Source: Burkholderiales bacterium
GTDB lineage: Bacteria; Pseudomonadota; Gammaproteobacteria; Burkholderiales; Ga0077523
Reading direction: 5' to 3'
Length of the DNA: 64,000 nucleotides
Assembly (NCBI GenBank): GCA_019747905.1
Contig: JAIEQG010000090.1
Span: forward strand, 1 to 64,000
Shown: one piece after another, positions 19,437 to 28,863 of the stretch
Position numbering within the stretch: the stretch's first letter is position 1
Layout: every line of letters begins with the position of its first letter
The notes under the pieces: model-generated
What the model was told of the DNA's origin: nothing
Databases searched by the model: none
The model's input: the letters and a program-made list of their open reading frames with translations, nothing else
Made by a program: the position numbers and the translations under genes

Positions 19437-19678
19437 CAGTGGCGCCGGGCCGCCCCAAGCCACTGAAGCGCCCCCTCAGGGGGCAGCGACCGCAGGGAGC
19501 GTGGGGGTGCGTACATCTCAGTGGCGCCGGGCCGCCCCAAGCCACTGAAGCGCCCCCTCAGGGGGCAGCGACCGCAGGGAGCGTGGGGGAGCGTTCATGT
19601 CAGTGGCGCCGGGCCGCCCCAAGCCACTGAAGCGCCCCCTTAAGGGGGCAGCGACCGCAGGGAGCGTGGGGGAATGCT
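19437..19678. repeat. 82-bp tandem repeat, about 3 copies
   Basis: cagtggcgccgggccgccccaagccactgaagcgccccctcagggggcagcgaccgcagggagcgtggggg... begins at 19437, 19519 and 19601. Confidence 0.95.
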
Positions 19679-19680
19679 TA

Positions 19681-20868
19681 TTACCCTGGGCGACCGTCCG
19701 CCCGCGGCCGCACCAGCAACGGTGCATACACCCAGAGATACACGACGAAGGCCGCGCTCCAGCAAAGTCCGGCGGCCTGCAACGCGACCGGATAGCCCGA
19801 GGGCCATGCGATCGGCAACAACACGCGCAGAAAGGCCGCGACGTGCACCAGGGCATAGGCCGCGATCTCGAGCCGGCCCACTTGCAGCGGCAGACCGCTG
19901 TGGCCGCGCGCAGTGCGCGTGATCATGCCGATGATCACGCCGCCCACGCCGCCGACGGCCAGGGCGTGGTCCGCGAGCATCACCGGGATCGGCGCACCCA
20001 GCGCTGCCAGCGCATGCAGCGCGAGGCCGACCGGGATCCACGCGTACGACAGGTGCAGGATCCACAGGATCGGCACCGCGCGTGTGCTCGCCGGATCCCA
20101 GTTCCACGCACGCACGAAGTGCAGCAGCGCAGCGATTGTGCAAAGAACACCGGTCAACACTGCGGGCGCACCCGCCACGATGCACGACAAGGCGGCGATG
20201 GAGCAGCCGATGGCAGCGCGATCCAGCGCAGGACTCTTGCGGATGCGCGCGCCGGGAATCGCGTTGGCGGTGAAGCTCGGAATCACGCGCCCTCCCATGA
20301 TCGTCACGATGGTCACGATGAGATACAGGGCGAAGCGCGTCGCCGCCGACGGACTGACGGCAGCGACGCCGGTCACCGCGAGGTGGAACACGACGTTCGC
20401 TGCGGCGAGCAGGAGCAGCAGACCGACGAAGAACCGATTCCGGTTGCGCGCCCGCTGCAGCGGCAACCACAACGCGATCGCAACCGCTGGCAGAAACGCG
20501 ACGTCGACGATCCCCGCCCAGGGTTCGGACGCCGCGAGGAGCGCGCCTCGCCCGGCAATCCACAGCGCTGCGATGGCACCGAGCGCGACGCCGGACGGCG
20601 TGGGCAGCCCGGTCCAGTTGCGGGCGGCCGTGAACAGGAATCCCGTGACCACCGCCACTGCAAATCCGAACACCATCTCATGGCCGTGCCAGTGCACGCC
20701 GGCGACGGGTCCGGCGAGTACCGCGTGGCCAGCCAACTGCGCCAGCCAGAGAACCATGCCAGCGCAGGCAAGCAGTGCTGCCAGCAGATAGAACGGGCGG
20801 AATCCGAGATTGAACAGGCCGAAGCCGCTCGGCGGACGCGGCCGATCTGCGAGCCGGGTGACGCGCAT
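19681..20868 (-). CDS. nnrS: NnrS family heme/copper membrane protein
   Basis: LGFRPFYLLAALLACAGMVLWL, VHWHGHEMVFGFAVAVVTGFLFTAARNWTG, GGRVIPSFTANAI. Confidence 0.93.
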   Translation of the reverse strand: MRVTRLADRPRPPSGFGLFNLGFRPFYLLAALLACAGMVLWLAQLAGHAVLAGPVAGVHWHGHEMVFGFAVAVVTGFLFTAARNWTGLPTPSGVALGAIAALWIAGRGALLAASEPWAGIVDVAFLPAVAIALWLPLQRARNRNRFFVGLLLLLAAANVVFHLAVTGVAAVSPSAATRFALYLIVTIVTIMGGRVIPSFTANAIPGARIRKSPALDRAAIGCSIAALSCIVAGAPAVLTGVLCTIAALLHFVRAWNWDPASTRAVPILWILHLSYAWIPVGLALHALAALGAPIPVMLADHALAVGGVGGVIIGMITRTARGHSGLPLQVGRLEIAAYALVHVAAFLRVLLPIAWPSGYPVALQAAGLCWSAAFVVYLWVYAPLLVRPRADGRPG

Positions 20869-21521
20869 CACGACTCGACCAGACCGTGTTCCACGGAAAG
20901 CACGGCGGCTTGCACCCTGCTCTGGAGATTGAGCTTCTTGAGGATGTGCTGCATGTGGATCTTCACGGTGCTTTCCGCAAGTTCGAGCTTGCGCGCGATC
21001 TCCTTGTTGCTCGCACCCCGGGCCACCTGCCGCAGCACCTCGCGTTCGCGCGGGCTCAACTGCGCCAACGCCGTCTCGACCGGATCGGATGCCGGGGCGC
21101 GGATACCCCGCACCAGCTTGCTCGTCATCGCGGGCGACACGATCGAATCGCCTTCGTGGGTGCGACGCAGCGCGTCGACCAACGCGTCGATGTCGGTGTT
21201 CTTGAGCAGGTAGCCGGCAGCACCCGCGCGCAGACAGTCGATGAGATCCTGGGCATCCTCCGACACCGTGAGCATCAGCACCTTCGCGTCGGGGACTTCC
21301 TCGGTGAGCAGCTTCAAGGCTTCCTTGCCGGACGTGCCGGGCATGTGCAGATCCATCAGCACGATGTCGGGCGCGAGCTGCTTCGCCCGCTTCACGCCTT
21401 CGAGACCATCGGCAGCTTCCCCGACCACTTCCACGTCGGCCTGGCGCGACAACAGCGCGATGACGCCGCTGCGGAACAGGGTGTGGTCGTCGACCACAAG
21501 CACCCGGATGCGCGGCATCAT
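20868..21521 (-). CDS. narL: NarL-type response regulator
   Basis: Receiver VLVVDDHTLFRSGV, DIVLMDLHMPG; LuxR HTH LSPREREVLRQVARGASNKEIARKLELAESTVKIHMQHILKKL. Confidence 0.92.
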   Translation of the reverse strand: MMPRIRVLVVDDHTLFRSGVIALLSRQADVEVVGEAADGLEGVKRAKQLAPDIVLMDLHMPGTSGKEALKLLTEEVPDAKVLMLTVSEDAQDLIDCLRAGAAGYLLKNTDIDALVDALRRTHEGDSIVSPAMTSKLVRGIRAPASDPVETALAQLSPREREVLRQVARGASNKEIARKLELAESTVKIHMQHILKKLNLQSRVQAAVLSVEHGLVES

Positions 21522-23446
21522 GCAGCCGCCTCGGTCGTTGCCACCGGCAGGGACAGCACGACCCGGGTCCCACTGCCTGCGGTCGACCGCACGTCGAGGG
21601 TGGCGCCGATGCGGTGCGCCCGCTCGCGCATGATCGCGAGGCCCACGTGGCTGCCCGAGGAATCGCGACGCGACGCGTCGAACCCGCGTCCGTCGTCGCG
21701 CACCGTGAAGCGATACACCGGACCACGCTCGAGGTTGACGGTGGTGGTCGTGGCGTTCGCATGCTTGCGCGCGTTCGACAAGGCCTCCTGGATGACGTGC
21801 AGCACCTGCACCTGTGCTTCGGCTGGCGGTTCGATCCCGCTGCCGGATTCGACGAACTCGGTGCGGATGCCGGTCTGCGCCTCGAAGCGCACCAGCGACT
21901 GCTTGAGCGCGCCGGCAAGATCGGTATCCGCCACGCGCAGCCGGAAATGCGTCAGCAGTTCGCGCACGTCGTCGTAGCTTTCCTGCACGCCCTCGCGGAT
22001 CCGACCCACCTCAGCGCGCGCCTCACCGAGTCGGCCGCTGCGCAGCGAATCGTCGAGCATCTGGGTCTGCAGGTTGAGAAACGCGAGCGATTGGGCGATG
22101 GAGTCGTGCAGCTCGCGAGCGAGCAGGTTGCGCTCGTCGGAGACCGCCATCTCGCGTTCGACGGAGCGCAGGCGCAGTGCCTGCAGCGCTGCACCGATCT
22201 GCTGCCCCAGCGCCACGAACAGGCGCTGTTCCCGCGCCAAGAACAGCCGGGGCTCCGCGAAGTAGAGGTTGAACACGCCCAGGACCTGGCGTTCGTGCCG
22301 AATCGGAAACGCCGCCATGCCGCGATAGCCGGCGGCCGCGCAATGCCGGCCGGGATCGTCCGCGACGGCTTCGACGATCGGCTGGTCGTGCAGGGCGGAA
22401 CGGCCGCAGGTGCAGTCGCGCGCATGCTCGCAGGTTTCGGCGCGCACCAGTTCCGGCGACAGACCTTCGGTCGCATGGATGTGCAGGTCGCCCGAACCGG
22501 ATTCGCGCAGTCGCACCGCACCGCCCGCAGCCCCGGAAGCCGACAGGATCAGCTTGAGGGATACCCCGCACAGCGCCTGGATATCGGCCGCCTCGTTGAG
22601 CGCCGTGGTCGCGTCGAACAGGGTCGTGAGCTCGCGGTTGCGCGACTCGAGGCTGCGGGTCTTTTCGGCTATCTTCGATTCCAGCGTGGCGTAGACGCCC
22701 TGCAGATGGTCGGCCATGGTATTGAATGCGCGTCCGAGCGCACCGAATTCGTCATCGGACTCGACCGGCACTCGCGCGCTGAAATCCTCCGCGGCCAGGC
22801 GCCCGATGCCCTGCTGGAGCGCGGTCACCGGTCGCACCACCAGCAGATACATGAGATAGATCAACGCCACCGTGCCCAGCACCGCTCCAGCGACGAGGAT
22901 CAGCTGGAATGACCGCAACCACGAGGTCACCGACGCATTGTCGCGCTCGATCGCGTCGACCACGTCGTCGATCGCCGCGACGAACCCGTCCACTTTGCGC
23001 CGCAGGATCTCGGCCCGAGCCTCCGAGCCCGCCGGATCAGCGAGGATGCCGTCCACGATCGGCCGGAAATCGTGCTGCCACCGCACCGCTATGTTCGCCA
23101 CGGCCACCGCAATGGCCGCATCGGTAGGCAGGGCGATGGGGCGTGCCGGATCGCCCTGCCGCACGCCGTCGAGAGTGCTCTCGAAGTCCTGCACCACCGC
23201 GCGCAGTTCCGCAGCGATCGCCGTGTCGCGCGGTGCGCGCGCCAACTCCGAACCCAGCAGCGCCACGCGATAGCTGCGCATGCGGGCACTGCCCATGTCG
23301 TTGATGGCAGCGGCCGCTCCCTCGAGCTTCCATGACTGCAGCAAGGTCATTCCGATGGCCGCCAGGGCGACCACCAGGAAGGCGAGCGCGATGCCGATCA
23401 GCTTGGTGGCGATGCCGCCGCGCCGTGCCCGTGCAGGAAGCTCCAT
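21518..23446 (-). CDS. narX: Nitrate/nitrite sensor histidine kinase
   Basis: P-box-like GSARMRSYRVALLG, HAMP, GAF, HisKA_3 ERNLLARELHDSIAQSLAFLNLQ, HATPase; overlaps narL. Confidence 0.92.
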   Translation of the reverse strand: MELPARARRGGIATKLIGIALAFLVVALAAIGMTLLQSWKLEGAAAAINDMGSARMRSYRVALLGSELARAPRDTAIAAELRAVVQDFESTLDGVRQGDPARPIALPTDAAIAVAVANIAVRWQHDFRPIVDGILADPAGSEARAEILRRKVDGFVAAIDDVVDAIERDNASVTSWLRSFQLILVAGAVLGTVALIYLMYLLVVRPVTALQQGIGRLAAEDFSARVPVESDDEFGALGRAFNTMADHLQGVYATLESKIAEKTRSLESRNRELTTLFDATTALNEAADIQALCGVSLKLILSASGAAGGAVRLRESGSGDLHIHATEGLSPELVRAETCEHARDCTCGRSALHDQPIVEAVADDPGRHCAAAGYRGMAAFPIRHERQVLGVFNLYFAEPRLFLAREQRLFVALGQQIGAALQALRLRSVEREMAVSDERNLLARELHDSIAQSLAFLNLQTQMLDDSLRSGRLGEARAEVGRIREGVQESYDDVRELLTHFRLRVADTDLAGALKQSLVRFEAQTGIRTEFVESGSGIEPPAEAQVQVLHVIQEALSNARKHANATTTTVNLERGPVYRFTVRDDGRGFDASRRDSSGSHVGLAIMRERAHRIGATLDVRSTAGSGTRVVLSLPVATTEAAA

Positions 23447-23479
23447 GGTCGCAATCTACCGGTCCGCCGGGGACCGTCC

Positions 23480-23493
23480 TTGACCTGCATCAA
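23480..23493. promoter_or_regulatory. FNR/ANR/DNR-type box TTGAC-CTGC-ATCAA
   Basis: ttgacctgcatcaa, one mismatch to TTGAT-N4-ATCAA, between divergent narX and cupin gene. Confidence 0.65.
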
Positions 23494-23588
23494 TGGACGC
23501 CGAGGCTGCTCGGGGGCGGCGCCGCCTGATGGGATCCCGCATTCGGTGCTACCCTTGTCTGCCCCCGCCACGTGCCCAGGAGCCGGCC

Positions 23589-23948
23589 ATGAAACACATC
23601 AACTGGAACGACATTCCGTACGAGGAATTGAACCCGAGCTTCAAGCGCAAGCTCGCCTGGGACGGCAAGGTCATGATCGGCCTGACCGAAGTGGAAAAGG
23701 GCTACGTCGTGCCGCCGCACTCGCACCCGAACGAGCAGGTGACCTGGGTCTTCAGCGGCAAGTGGCGCTTCCATCTGGAAGGCAAGAGCGTGGACGTCGG
23801 TCCCGGCGAGATGATCTTCATCCCGGCCAACGTCGTGCACACTGCGGACGCCGTAGAGAAGGTCGTTGCCTACGACATCTTCACGCCGCCGCGTGAGGAC
23901 TGGCTGTCCGGTACCGACAGCTACTTGCGCGCAACCGCGATCGCCTGA
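23589..23948 (+). CDS. Cupin domain protein
   Basis: MKHINWNDIPYEELNPSFKRKLAWDGKVMIGLTEVEKGYVVPPHSHPNEQVTWVFSGKWRFHLEG. Confidence 0.88.
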   Translation: MKHINWNDIPYEELNPSFKRKLAWDGKVMIGLTEVEKGYVVPPHSHPNEQVTWVFSGKWRFHLEGKSVDVGPGEMIFIPANVVHTADAVEKVVAYDIFTPPREDWLSGTDSYLRATAIA

Positions 23949-24119
23949 CGGCTGCGCGCCCCGCGGGCACGCTGGGCGCCTTTAGCGAATTCTTAGGGTT
24001 TCGATAGCGGCGATTTAGCGGCCGCCGGTTTTCCTGTTCCCTAGAGTGGGGGCATGGGATCGATCCACGCTGCAAGGCGTCGATCCCGTGCCAACGCCCC
24101 CACACGGAGACAGGAAACC

Positions 24120-24830
24120 ATGGAACACGCCGTCACCAGACGTGCAGCCGGCAAGGCTGCCCCGACCGCACCTCGCCACGACATCTACGCGTTCGTCCAC
24201 AAAGGGCTGCGCGCCTGGATGGGTGAAGTGCTGGCCCGCGTCGGACGCACCGACCCCGACGACGTCGCCGAGATCGCCACCACGCTCGACGCACTGAGTG
24301 CGCTGCTCGCGTTCTGTCGCAGCCATCTCGCCCACGAGAACGACTTCATTCACCGGGCCATGGAGTCGCGGCGGCCGGGTTCGGCCGACCTGACGGCGGC
24401 CGACCATGTGGCCCACGAGAACGCGATCCGTGAGCTCGAAGGCATCATGACGTCGGTGCAGTTCGCGGCACCCGGCGACAGCGCCGACGGCCTGCAGCGT
24501 CTGTACCGGCAACTCGCGCTGTTCGTGGCCGAGAATCTCGAACACATGGCCATGGAGGAATCCCACAACAACCTCGCGCTGTGGGAAACCCACACCGACG
24601 CCGAGATCCGGGAGATCGAGCATGCCCTGGTCGCCGCGATTCCACCCGATGCCATGATGGCGGCACTGCGCTGGATGCTGCCGTGGATGAACGCCAGCGA
24701 ACGCGCCACCATGCTGGGGGGCATGCGTCAGGGCATGCCCGCAGAGGCCTTCCGTGGCGTCCTCGCCATGATCCGCCAGCATCTGTCGGCGGACGAGTGG
24801 CGCAAGCTGACCGAGGCTCTGCGTGTCTGA
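24120..24830 (+). CDS. Hemerythrin-like (HHE) domain protein
   Basis: H...SHLAHENDFIH...HVAHENAIRELE...NLEHMAMEESHNN: spaced His/Glu ligands. Confidence 0.7.
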   Translation: MEHAVTRRAAGKAAPTAPRHDIYAFVHKGLRAWMGEVLARVGRTDPDDVAEIATTLDALSALLAFCRSHLAHENDFIHRAMESRRPGSADLTAADHVAHENAIRELEGIMTSVQFAAPGDSADGLQRLYRQLALFVAENLEHMAMEESHNNLALWETHTDAEIREIEHALVAAIPPDAMMAALRWMLPWMNASERATMLGGMRQGMPAEAFRGVLAMIRQHLSADEWRKLTEALRV

Positions 24831-24917
24831 GGTGGTGCTCTCCATGCCGTGCGGCCTCTCCCCTACGGGCGCCGCCCTCCTGGGGCGGCCCGGTGAGGGC
24901 AAGGACACCGGGGGCGC

Positions 24918-26270
24918 CTAGCGGACGTTGCCGGCGATCTCCACGGGCTTCACCGCGCCGGCCACGCGCAGACGGAACCGCCCGCGGCCGGTCTTCTCGA
25001 TGCCGAGATCGCTGCTGCGTTCGGCCAGGCGGCGCGTCAACAGGATCAGGCGCGCCTCCAGATTGTCCGCGATGTCCGGCAGACGGATGCTGGGGTCTAG
25101 CCGCAGTTCGCGGTTGCTGAATTCCGTGCGGCCTTCGCGCTCGTAGTCGCGCACCAGCTTCCAGAAGATGGCGCCGGCCACGCCCTTGATGAGGTAGTTC
25201 TCGCCGATGAAGATGCTGTGGTCCGCCGGGTAGTAGCGGATCGGAATGGCCGGTCCGCCGGCCGGCGCGCGTCTCGGCAGCGGTGCCGCCCGCTCCTCGT
25301 GCACGTCGGGGCTCGACTGGAGGATGTGGATCGCCATGGAGAGCTGCGCCGCCAGTGCGGCCAGCAGGTCTTCATCGTCGTAGCCGAACCGCATCTCCTC
25401 CGGGCTCTCCGCGAACAGCACCCCGAGCAATCGGCTGCCCAGGGTGAGGGGCACCGCCAGCTGGCTGCCGGGTGCGGCGAGCCCCGGAAACGGAATCTCC
25501 GTCTCGAGGCGGTCGGCAAAGCCGGCCTGCGCAGCACTCTCGCGGATGGCACGGCCGTACACGTAGTCGGACGTCGTGTGCGTGAGCCGGATGGGCGTGC
25601 GTTCGCGCGCGCACACGCCGACGATGCCATCGCCCATGGCGATCTCGGAGCCGACCCCCGACACTTCGTAGCCGCGGCTCGCCACCGTGTAGAGCCGCTT
25701 GCCCGGCTCGTCGAACATCAGCAGCATCGAGTGATGCACGTCGCAGTGACGCTCCAGCGACGTCAGCGTCTGATCGATGAGCTGGTCGAGGTCGGCGGCG
25801 TTCGCCAGCCCCTGCGTGCACGCGCGCAGCGCAGAGAGCATGTTGATGGCGGACGGCGGCGGCGGCAACGTCCGCCCCGGCACCCGTTCGAGCGACAGCA
25901 CCCGATAGACGTCGGCCCCGCGGAGCACGAACACGCCGCTCATCCCGGAGTGGGATGCGATACCGGCCAGCTTCGCCTTCATGCGCTCGAACAGCGGCCC
26001 CTCGGTTTCCGTCCGCAGGTAGCGCAGGGCAATGCGGAATTTCGCCGCCGTGTGGGGCTGCAGCAGCATGACGGTCACGAACGGATTCGCCAGCACGTTC
26101 TCGCGCGTCTTGCTGAAGAACTGGAACGTGAGCGCCAGGTGCTCGCTGTCCATGTAGTGCACTTCGGAGACGTAGCTCACGTTGGGCACGCCGTCGGCCG
26201 AACAGGTGGCGATGAGGCCCGGGATGGCGCCATCAAAACAGTCGCGGATCGAGTCGATGGTGAGCGTCAT
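24918..26270 (-). CDS. PNPOx-like flavin-binding domain fused to GAF domain and C-terminal winged-helix-like region
   Basis: N-term GLIATCSADGVPNVSYVSEVHYMDSEHLALTFQFFSKTRENV; GAF-like middle; C-term EFSNRELRLDPSIRLPDIADNLEARLILLTRRLAE. Confidence 0.75.
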   Translation of the reverse strand: MTLTIDSIRDCFDGAIPGLIATCSADGVPNVSYVSEVHYMDSEHLALTFQFFSKTRENVLANPFVTVMLLQPHTAAKFRIALRYLRTETEGPLFERMKAKLAGIASHSGMSGVFVLRGADVYRVLSLERVPGRTLPPPPSAINMLSALRACTQGLANAADLDQLIDQTLTSLERHCDVHHSMLLMFDEPGKRLYTVASRGYEVSGVGSEIAMGDGIVGVCARERTPIRLTHTTSDYVYGRAIRESAAQAGFADRLETEIPFPGLAAPGSQLAVPLTLGSRLLGVLFAESPEEMRFGYDDEDLLAALAAQLSMAIHILQSSPDVHEERAAPLPRRAPAGGPAIPIRYYPADHSIFIGENYLIKGVAGAIFWKLVRDYEREGRTEFSNRELRLDPSIRLPDIADNLEARLILLTRRLAERSSDLGIEKTGRGRFRLRVAGAVKPVEIAGNVR

Positions 26271-26776
26271 GGCGTCCCCGTCGATGCCAGCGGTGCGCCG
26301 GCCGCGGGACCCGGTGTCTGGTTGAAGGCCGCGTACGGCGTGAACGCGACGCCGACGATGTTCTCGTCGTCATGGCTCAGCATCGTTCGGACGTAGGAAT
26401 CCATCCAGCCGTAGTGCGCGAGATCCGCCGCCAGGGCGACGATGAAGTTCTCGAACAGCGCGGGGTCGTCCGGTTCGCGCGCCACCACCCGCGCATCGGC
26501 CCCCTTCAACTGGATGGTGTGGTGCGTGCTGGGCTGGCTGAACACCACGGCGATGGCGCCGTTGATGCGCAGGTTGTCGAGCAACCGCGCCGCGTCGGGC
26601 ACGGCGACGAATATCGTGACTGTGCAGCGGTCAGCGGATACGCGGCACCCGAGCGCGCGCGTGAGCGTGGGAATGTTGTGCGCGTCCCGCGCTGCCACGT
26701 TGATCGACACGCCGCTCGTCATGAACGCGACATGACCAGCATCGAGAACCGGTGCAGGCTGCGATGACTGGCTCAT
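26267..26776 (-). CDS. PNPOx-like small protein
   Basis: MTSGVSINVAARDAHNIPTLTRALGCRVSADRCTVTIFVAV...; overlaps the PNPOx-GAF gene by 4 nt. Confidence 0.6.
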   Translation of the reverse strand: MSQSSQPAPVLDAGHVAFMTSGVSINVAARDAHNIPTLTRALGCRVSADRCTVTIFVAVPDAARLLDNLRINGAIAVVFSQPSTHHTIQLKGADARVVAREPDDPALFENFIVALAADLAHYGWMDSYVRTMLSHDDENIVGVAFTPYAAFNQTPGPAAGAPLASTGTP

Positions 26777-26787
26777 GGTCTGTGCCC

Positions 26788-27792
26788 TCAGCCCGCGAGC
26801 AGCCGGGCGCGCGCAGCCGCGTACTCACGTACCAGGCGTTGCACGATCTCGGCCGCCGCCGGCGCATCCTGGATGTTGCCGACACCCTGCCCCGCGCCCC
26901 AGATGTCCTTCCACGGTTTCTTGCCGGCTTCCTTGCCGCGGCCGGTCCCGAAGTTCATGGAAGTCTTGTCCACCTCGGGCAAGTTGGCCGGATCGAGGCC
27001 GGCGTTCGCGATGCTGCTCTTGAGATAGTTGCCGTGCACGCCGGTGAAGTACGGCGTGTAGACGATGTCGGCGGCTGCGCTGTCGACGATCGACTGCTTG
27101 TAGGCGTCCGTCGCATTGGCCTCGCGCGACGCGACGAAACGCGTGCCGAGATAGGCGAAGTCGGCCCCCATGGCCTCGGCCGCCAGGACTCCGGCGCCAT
27201 CCGTGATCGCCCCCGAGAGTGCGATCGGACCGTCGAAGAAGCGCCGCACCTCACGTACCAGTGCGATGGGGCTCAACGTGCCCGCGTGGCCGCCGGCCCC
27301 GGCACATACCAGGATCAGGCCGTCGACACCCGCCTCGAGCGCCTTCTGCGCGTGACGGATGGAGATCACGTCGTGGAACACCACGCCGCCATAGTCGTGA
27401 ATACGCTTCACCACGTCGTCCGGTGCGCGCAGGCTGGTGATGATCATCGGTACCTTGTGGCGCACACAGGCATCGAGGTCATGGTCGAGCCGGTCGTTCG
27501 ACTGATGGATGATCTGGTTGACCGCGAATGGAGCCACCTTCGCGCCGGGATGCTCGCGTTCGTAGGCCGCCAGCGACGTGACTATGTGCCCGATCCACTC
27601 ATCCAGCACCTCTGCCGGTCGGGCATTGAGCGCCGGGAACGACCCGACGATCCCGCTCGTGCACTGGGCGATCACGAGGTCGGGATTGGAGACAATGAAC
27701 AGCGGCGCGCCGATCACCGGTAGCACCAGCCGGCGGCGCAGCCGCTGCGCCAGGGTGGATTCGGGGGCGTTCGTCGGTACGGGTCTCAACAT
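26788..27792 (-). CDS. Nitronate monooxygenase
   Basis: LPVIGAPLFIVSNPDLVIAQCTSGIVGSFPALN; LILVCAGAGGHAGTLSP; ADFAYLGTRFVASREA. Confidence 0.92.
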   Translation of the reverse strand: MLRPVPTNAPESTLAQRLRRRLVLPVIGAPLFIVSNPDLVIAQCTSGIVGSFPALNARPAEVLDEWIGHIVTSLAAYEREHPGAKVAPFAVNQIIHQSNDRLDHDLDACVRHKVPMIITSLRAPDDVVKRIHDYGGVVFHDVISIRHAQKALEAGVDGLILVCAGAGGHAGTLSPIALVREVRRFFDGPIALSGAITDGAGVLAAEAMGADFAYLGTRFVASREANATDAYKQSIVDSAAADIVYTPYFTGVHGNYLKSSIANAGLDPANLPEVDKTSMNFGTGRGKEAGKKPWKDIWGAGQGVGNIQDAPAAAEIVQRLVREYAAARARLLAG

Positions 27793-27817
27793 CGGTGGCG
27801 TTTCCTCGGGCGCTCGT

Positions 27818-28741
27818 TCAGGGGTGACTGTCGGTCGTTCCCGCGCTGTCCTGCTGCCGCCGGAATTCGCCCGGTGCGCAGCCGGCCTCGCGCCGGAAGA
27901 ACTTCACGAAATTGGTGGCCTCGGCAAAACCCAGATCATCGGCGATGTTCGAAACCGGCGCTGCGGTATGGGCCAGCAACCGCTTCGCCTCCAGGATGAT
28001 GCGGTTCACCAGGTAGGCCTTGGCGCTGACCCCGGCACTTTCCAGGGTCGCCCGCGTCAGGCTGCGTTCCGAACATCCCAGCCGTCGAGCATACCCTGCG
28101 AGGCCGTGTTCCCGCACGTAGTCCCGTTCCACCGCCGCCTGGAACCGCCGGAAGCGCTGCAGGCTCGCCGCCGAAGCCGGCTCGATCGCCCTCTTGCCGA
28201 CCGCCTCGATCGACAGGCGCAACAGCAGTGAATAGAGCTGATGCCTCAACAGCGCACCGGTATCGGCGGTGGGCGGCAGGCCACGGGCGTCCTCGTGGAT
28301 GCGCTGCAGGCATTCCACCGCCGCAGTGAGAGTTTGCGGTCCGAGATGCAGCAAGGTCGGCAACGCTTCGATCCGCCCTTGACCGTGAACGTCGCCCGCC
28401 GGGCCTTGCAGCGGCAGCAGGAATTCGGGCCGGAACATGGCGACCCAGCCCTGCCATTCCGGCGCGCGCTGGAAGCGCTGCACCTGCCCTGGCCGCAGCG
28501 CGAGCAACGTGCCCTTGGAACAGGTGTAGTGCTCGAAATCGACCATGTGGGCGAAGGCCCCGCGCGTCACCAGCACCAGCATGTGGAACTCGATCCGGTG
28601 CACGAAATGCCTCTGGCCTACGGGCATCCGGCTCCGCAGTTCCGCAACCGTCATCACTTCGAGGTCGAGCGCGTAGCGCTGCGGTGGCCGGTACGGGAGG
28701 GTCGTGATGCGCTTCGCGCGTGCCATGAATTGCGTGGACAA
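27818..28741 (-). CDS. AraC family transcriptional regulator
   Basis: C-terminal double HTH: LAGYARRLGCSERSLTRATLESAGVSAKAYLVNRIILEAKRLLAHTAAPVSNIADDLGFAEATNFVKFFRREAG. Confidence 0.9.
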   Translation of the reverse strand: MSTQFMARAKRITTLPYRPPQRYALDLEVMTVAELRSRMPVGQRHFVHRIEFHMLVLVTRGAFAHMVDFEHYTCSKGTLLALRPGQVQRFQRAPEWQGWVAMFRPEFLLPLQGPAGDVHGQGRIEALPTLLHLGPQTLTAAVECLQRIHEDARGLPPTADTGALLRHQLYSLLLRLSIEAVGKRAIEPASAASLQRFRRFQAAVERDYVREHGLAGYARRLGCSERSLTRATLESAGVSAKAYLVNRIILEAKRLLAHTAAPVSNIADDLGFAEATNFVKFFRREAGCAPGEFRRQQDSAGTTDSHP

Positions 28742-28754
28742 GACTTTGTTGTCC
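28736..28754. promoter_or_regulatory. Candidate operator GGACAA-N7-TTGTCC
   Basis: Perfect 6-bp inverted arms between divergent AraC and SnoaL genes. Confidence 0.35.
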
Positions 28755-28863
28755 GATTTCTACCACAACTGGTACCGATTGAACCTGTTTCAGGCGGGCT
28801 TCGATGACGAAAATGACCATCGTCGTCGCAGCCCTTCCACCCCTTCGACAGGAGCCCCCCCCA

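Noticed and set aside
19437-19678. Possible CRISPR array
   Set aside because: Three contiguous 82-bp units with no unique spacers and no cas genes; it is an ordinary tandem repeat.
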